The translations under genes and the position numbers were made by a program. From Candidimonas nitroreducens (lineage in GTDB: Bacteria > Pseudomonadota > Gammaproteobacteria > Burkholderiales > Burkholderiaceae_B), in the NCBI RefSeq assembly GCF_002209565.1, contig NZ_NJIH01000008.1, positions 124,001 to 188,000 on the forward strand: a stretch of DNA of 64,000 nt, written 5' to 3'. The notes below the pieces were generated by a model. It was not told where the DNA came from. It was given only the letters and a program-made list of their open reading frames with translations, and ran no database searches. Below, one piece after another: positions 62,540-64,000 of this stretch (its first letter is position 1; each line of letters starts with the position of its first letter).

Positions 62540-63601
62540 ATGACGGCGGCATCTCCTCGGATCAAGGCAGGCATAGTGGGCGGCACGGGCTATACGGGCG
62601 TGGAACTGCTGCGCCTGTTGTCCCAGCACCCGAACGTGGAGCTCACCGCCATCACCTCGCGCAAGGAAGACGGCATGCCGGTGGCCGACATGTTCCCCAA
62701 CCTGCGCGGCCGCGTCGATCTGCGCTTCCAGACCCCCGACAGCGCCGCACTGGATCAGTGCGACGTGGTGTTCTTCGCCACCCCCCACGGCGTGGCCATG
62801 AGCCAGGCGCGCGAGCTGCTGGGCCATGGCGTGCGGCTCATCGACCTGGCGGCCGATTTCCGCCTGCGTGACACCCAGGTCTTCGAGAAGTGGTACAAAA
62901 TGCCGCATTCCTGCCCCGACATCCTCGAAGAATCGGTCTATGGCCTGGTCGAGATCAATCGCGAGCGCATCGCGGGCGCTCGGGTCATCGGCAACCCCGG
63001 CTGCTACCCGACCACGGTCATACTGGGCCTGACGCCCCTGATCGAGGGCGGCAAGCACCTGGTCGACACCACCCACATTATTGCGGACTGCAAGTCCGGC
63101 ACGTCGGGGGCGGGGCGCAAGGCCGAGGTCGGCACCCTTTATTCCGAAGCGGGCGACAACTTCAAGGCCTATGGCGTGGCCGGACATCGCCACCACCCCG
63201 AAATCCTCGAGCAGCTCAAGCACATCGCCGGCGAGGCGCTGGGGGTGACCTTCGTGCCGCACCTGGTGCCCATGATCCGCGGCATGTTCTCCACCATCTA
63301 TGCGCGCATCCTGCCCGAGGCCCTGGACACCGATTTCCAGGCCCTGTTCGAGCAGCGCTATGCCGGCGAGGCCTTCATCGACGTCATGCCCGCGGGCAGC
63401 CTGCCCGAAACGCGCTCGGTGCGGGCCTCGAACCACCTGCGCATTGCCGTGCACCGCCCGGGCGGCGGCGACCAGCTGGTCGTGCTGGTGATCCAGGACA
63501 ACCTGGTCAAAGGCGCGTCGGGCCAGGCCGTGCAGAACATGAACCTGATGTTCGGGCTGCCCGAATCCACCGGCTTGGATCACGTGGCCGTGCTGCCCTG
63601 A
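62540..63601 (+). CDS. argC: N-acetyl-gamma-glutamyl-phosphate reductase
   Basis: 353 residues. The Rossmann start [16 protein letters not shown] binds NADPH; the catalytic Cys is in [20 protein letters not shown] and [11 protein letters not shown] are further family regions. It carries out the third step of arginine synthesis. It lies after the rpsI terminator with its own, unseen promoter. Confidence 0.97.
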   Translation: MTAASPRIKAGIVGGTGYTGVELLRLLSQHPNVELTAITSRKEDGMPVADMFPNLRGRVDLRFQTPDSAALDQCDVVFFATPHGVAMSQARELLGHGVRLIDLAADFRLRDTQVFEKWYKMPHSCPDILEESVYGLVEINRERIAGARVIGNPGCYPTTVILGLTPLIEGGKHLVDTTHIIADCKSGTSGAGRKAEVGTLYSEAGDNFKAYGVAGHRHHPEILEQLKHIAGEALGVTFVPHLVPMIRGMFSTIYARILPEALDTDFQALFEQRYAGEAFIDVMPAGSLPETRSVRASNHLRIAVHRPGGGDQLVVLVIQDNLVKGASGQAVQNMNLMFGLPESTGLDHVAVLP

Positions 63602-63650
63602 TGGCCGCGCAGGCGGGGAACTCCCCGGCTGCGGGCCGGTCTGTGCATCC

Positions 63651-64000
63651 ATGACGCAAGACACCAAGCCCGCCCCGATCCGCCCCGCAACCACGGGGCG
63701 GTACGCACGGGCGGCCGTGGCGGCCCTGGCCGTAGGCCTGGTCGGCGGCGTATTGGCCGGGCGCCTTTGGGGGCGGCACGAGGCCGGCCGCGATTACGTC
63801 CACCTGCAGGCCCAATACCAGCAGAGCGTGGCGCGCGGCGCCCAGGATCTGGCGGCGCTGCATGCCAAGGTCGATCTGCTGCAGGGCCAGCTCGCGGTCG
63901 AAAAAAGCACCCGCAGCGGCCTGGAGTCCAGCCTGCTGCAGGCCCAGGACGAACTGTCCCGGGCACGCGACCGCCTGGCGTTCTACGACCAATTGCTGCC
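63651..64000 (+). CDS. coiled-coil membrane protein (5' part; runs off the window)
   Basis: The open frame starts MTQDTKPAPIRPATTGRYAR, then one membrane helix (AAVAALAVGLVGGVLAG) and a periplasmic coiled coil (LAALHAKVDLLQGQLAVEKS, SLLQAQDELSRARDRLAFYDQLL). The pattern resembles the DUF6776-type proteins often found downstream of argC in this family. Function unknown. The frame is open to the last base. Confidence 0.7.
   Translation, partial: MTQDTKPAPIRPATTGRYARAAVAALAVGLVGGVLAGRLWGRHEAGRDYVHLQAQYQQSVARGAQDLAALHAKVDLLQGQLAVEKSTRSGLESSLLQAQDELSRARDRLAFYDQLL

Overview
The window is about 64 kb of a GC-rich (roughly 60-65 %) betaproteobacterial chromosome. The best fit is the family Alcaligenaceae (Bordetella, Achromobacter, Pusillimonas and relatives). 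The reasons are a lysine/alanine-repeat histone H1-like protein ending in [11 protein letters not shown], four separate Bug/TctC-type periplasmic receptors, and the gene orders rplM-rpsI-argC, darP/pmbA and nrdA-nrdB. Species cannot be fixed from the sequence alone. No rRNA, tRNA or CRISPR array was seen.

Layout. 0-6.8 kb: end of a YggT-family gene, the H1-like protein with a structured leader, a DHA2-type MFS pump, a cyanophycin-synthetase-like ATP-grasp protein with a decayed ligase half, and a three-PAS diguanylate cyclase. 7.0-9.3 kb: a convergent type II restriction-modification pair of the SinI (GGWCC) type whose methylase carries an N-terminal HTH. 9.4-11.5 kb: an esterase with a Cys nucleophile, coupled to a MASE1-PAS membrane sensor without output domain. 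11.8-16.5 kb: a probable iron-regulated operon (TonB-dependent siderophore receptor, PepSY membrane protein, 59-residue membrane protein, PNPOx-like flavoprotein). 16.6-20.0 kb: GntR/FadR regulator divergent from an amino-acid-synthesis-family protein, a Bug receptor and a hydrolase. 20.2-23.3 kb: permease, RHH-like protein with YaiI, and a Tat-exported MBL hydrolase.

23.4-32.2 kb is an accessory region divided by three direct copies (A, B, C) of an intergenic repeat of about 110-130 bp. It holds an XRE regulator, an IS3-family element that cuts a gene, an AT-rich LysR/sulfatase/Bug/M20 cluster, a cluster of inverted and direct CACAGCAACAGGTG units, and a HigBA-like toxin-antitoxin pair. Copy C runs into the stop codon of nrdB.

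32.2-36.5 kb: nrdAB behind a pair of NrdR boxes 31 bp apart. 36.9-39.8 kb: Bug receptor and hydrolase divergent from a LysR gene. 41.3-45.9 kb: a ferrous iron uptake operon behind a Fur box (efeU, efeO, efeB and a second M75 protein), ending in a terminator. In this operon the M75 domain of EfeO has lost metal-binding residues that the second protein keeps. 45.9-52.8 kb: gltX, a Pat-type acetyltransferase, carboxylesterase, darP and pmbA. 52.8-56.4 kb: LysR divergent from a Bug receptor and a fumarase/aspartase-superfamily lyase. 56.4-60.9 kb: a complete branched-chain amino acid ABC operon (livKHMGF). 61.2-64.0 kb: rplM-rpsI, argC and the start of a coiled-coil membrane protein.

Four times the same module recurs: one regulator, one Bug receptor and one or two catabolic enzymes. 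This suggests plug-in scavenging loci for organic acids or esters. Iron uptake is present in two forms (siderophore receptor and EfeUOB), both with Fur-like sites.
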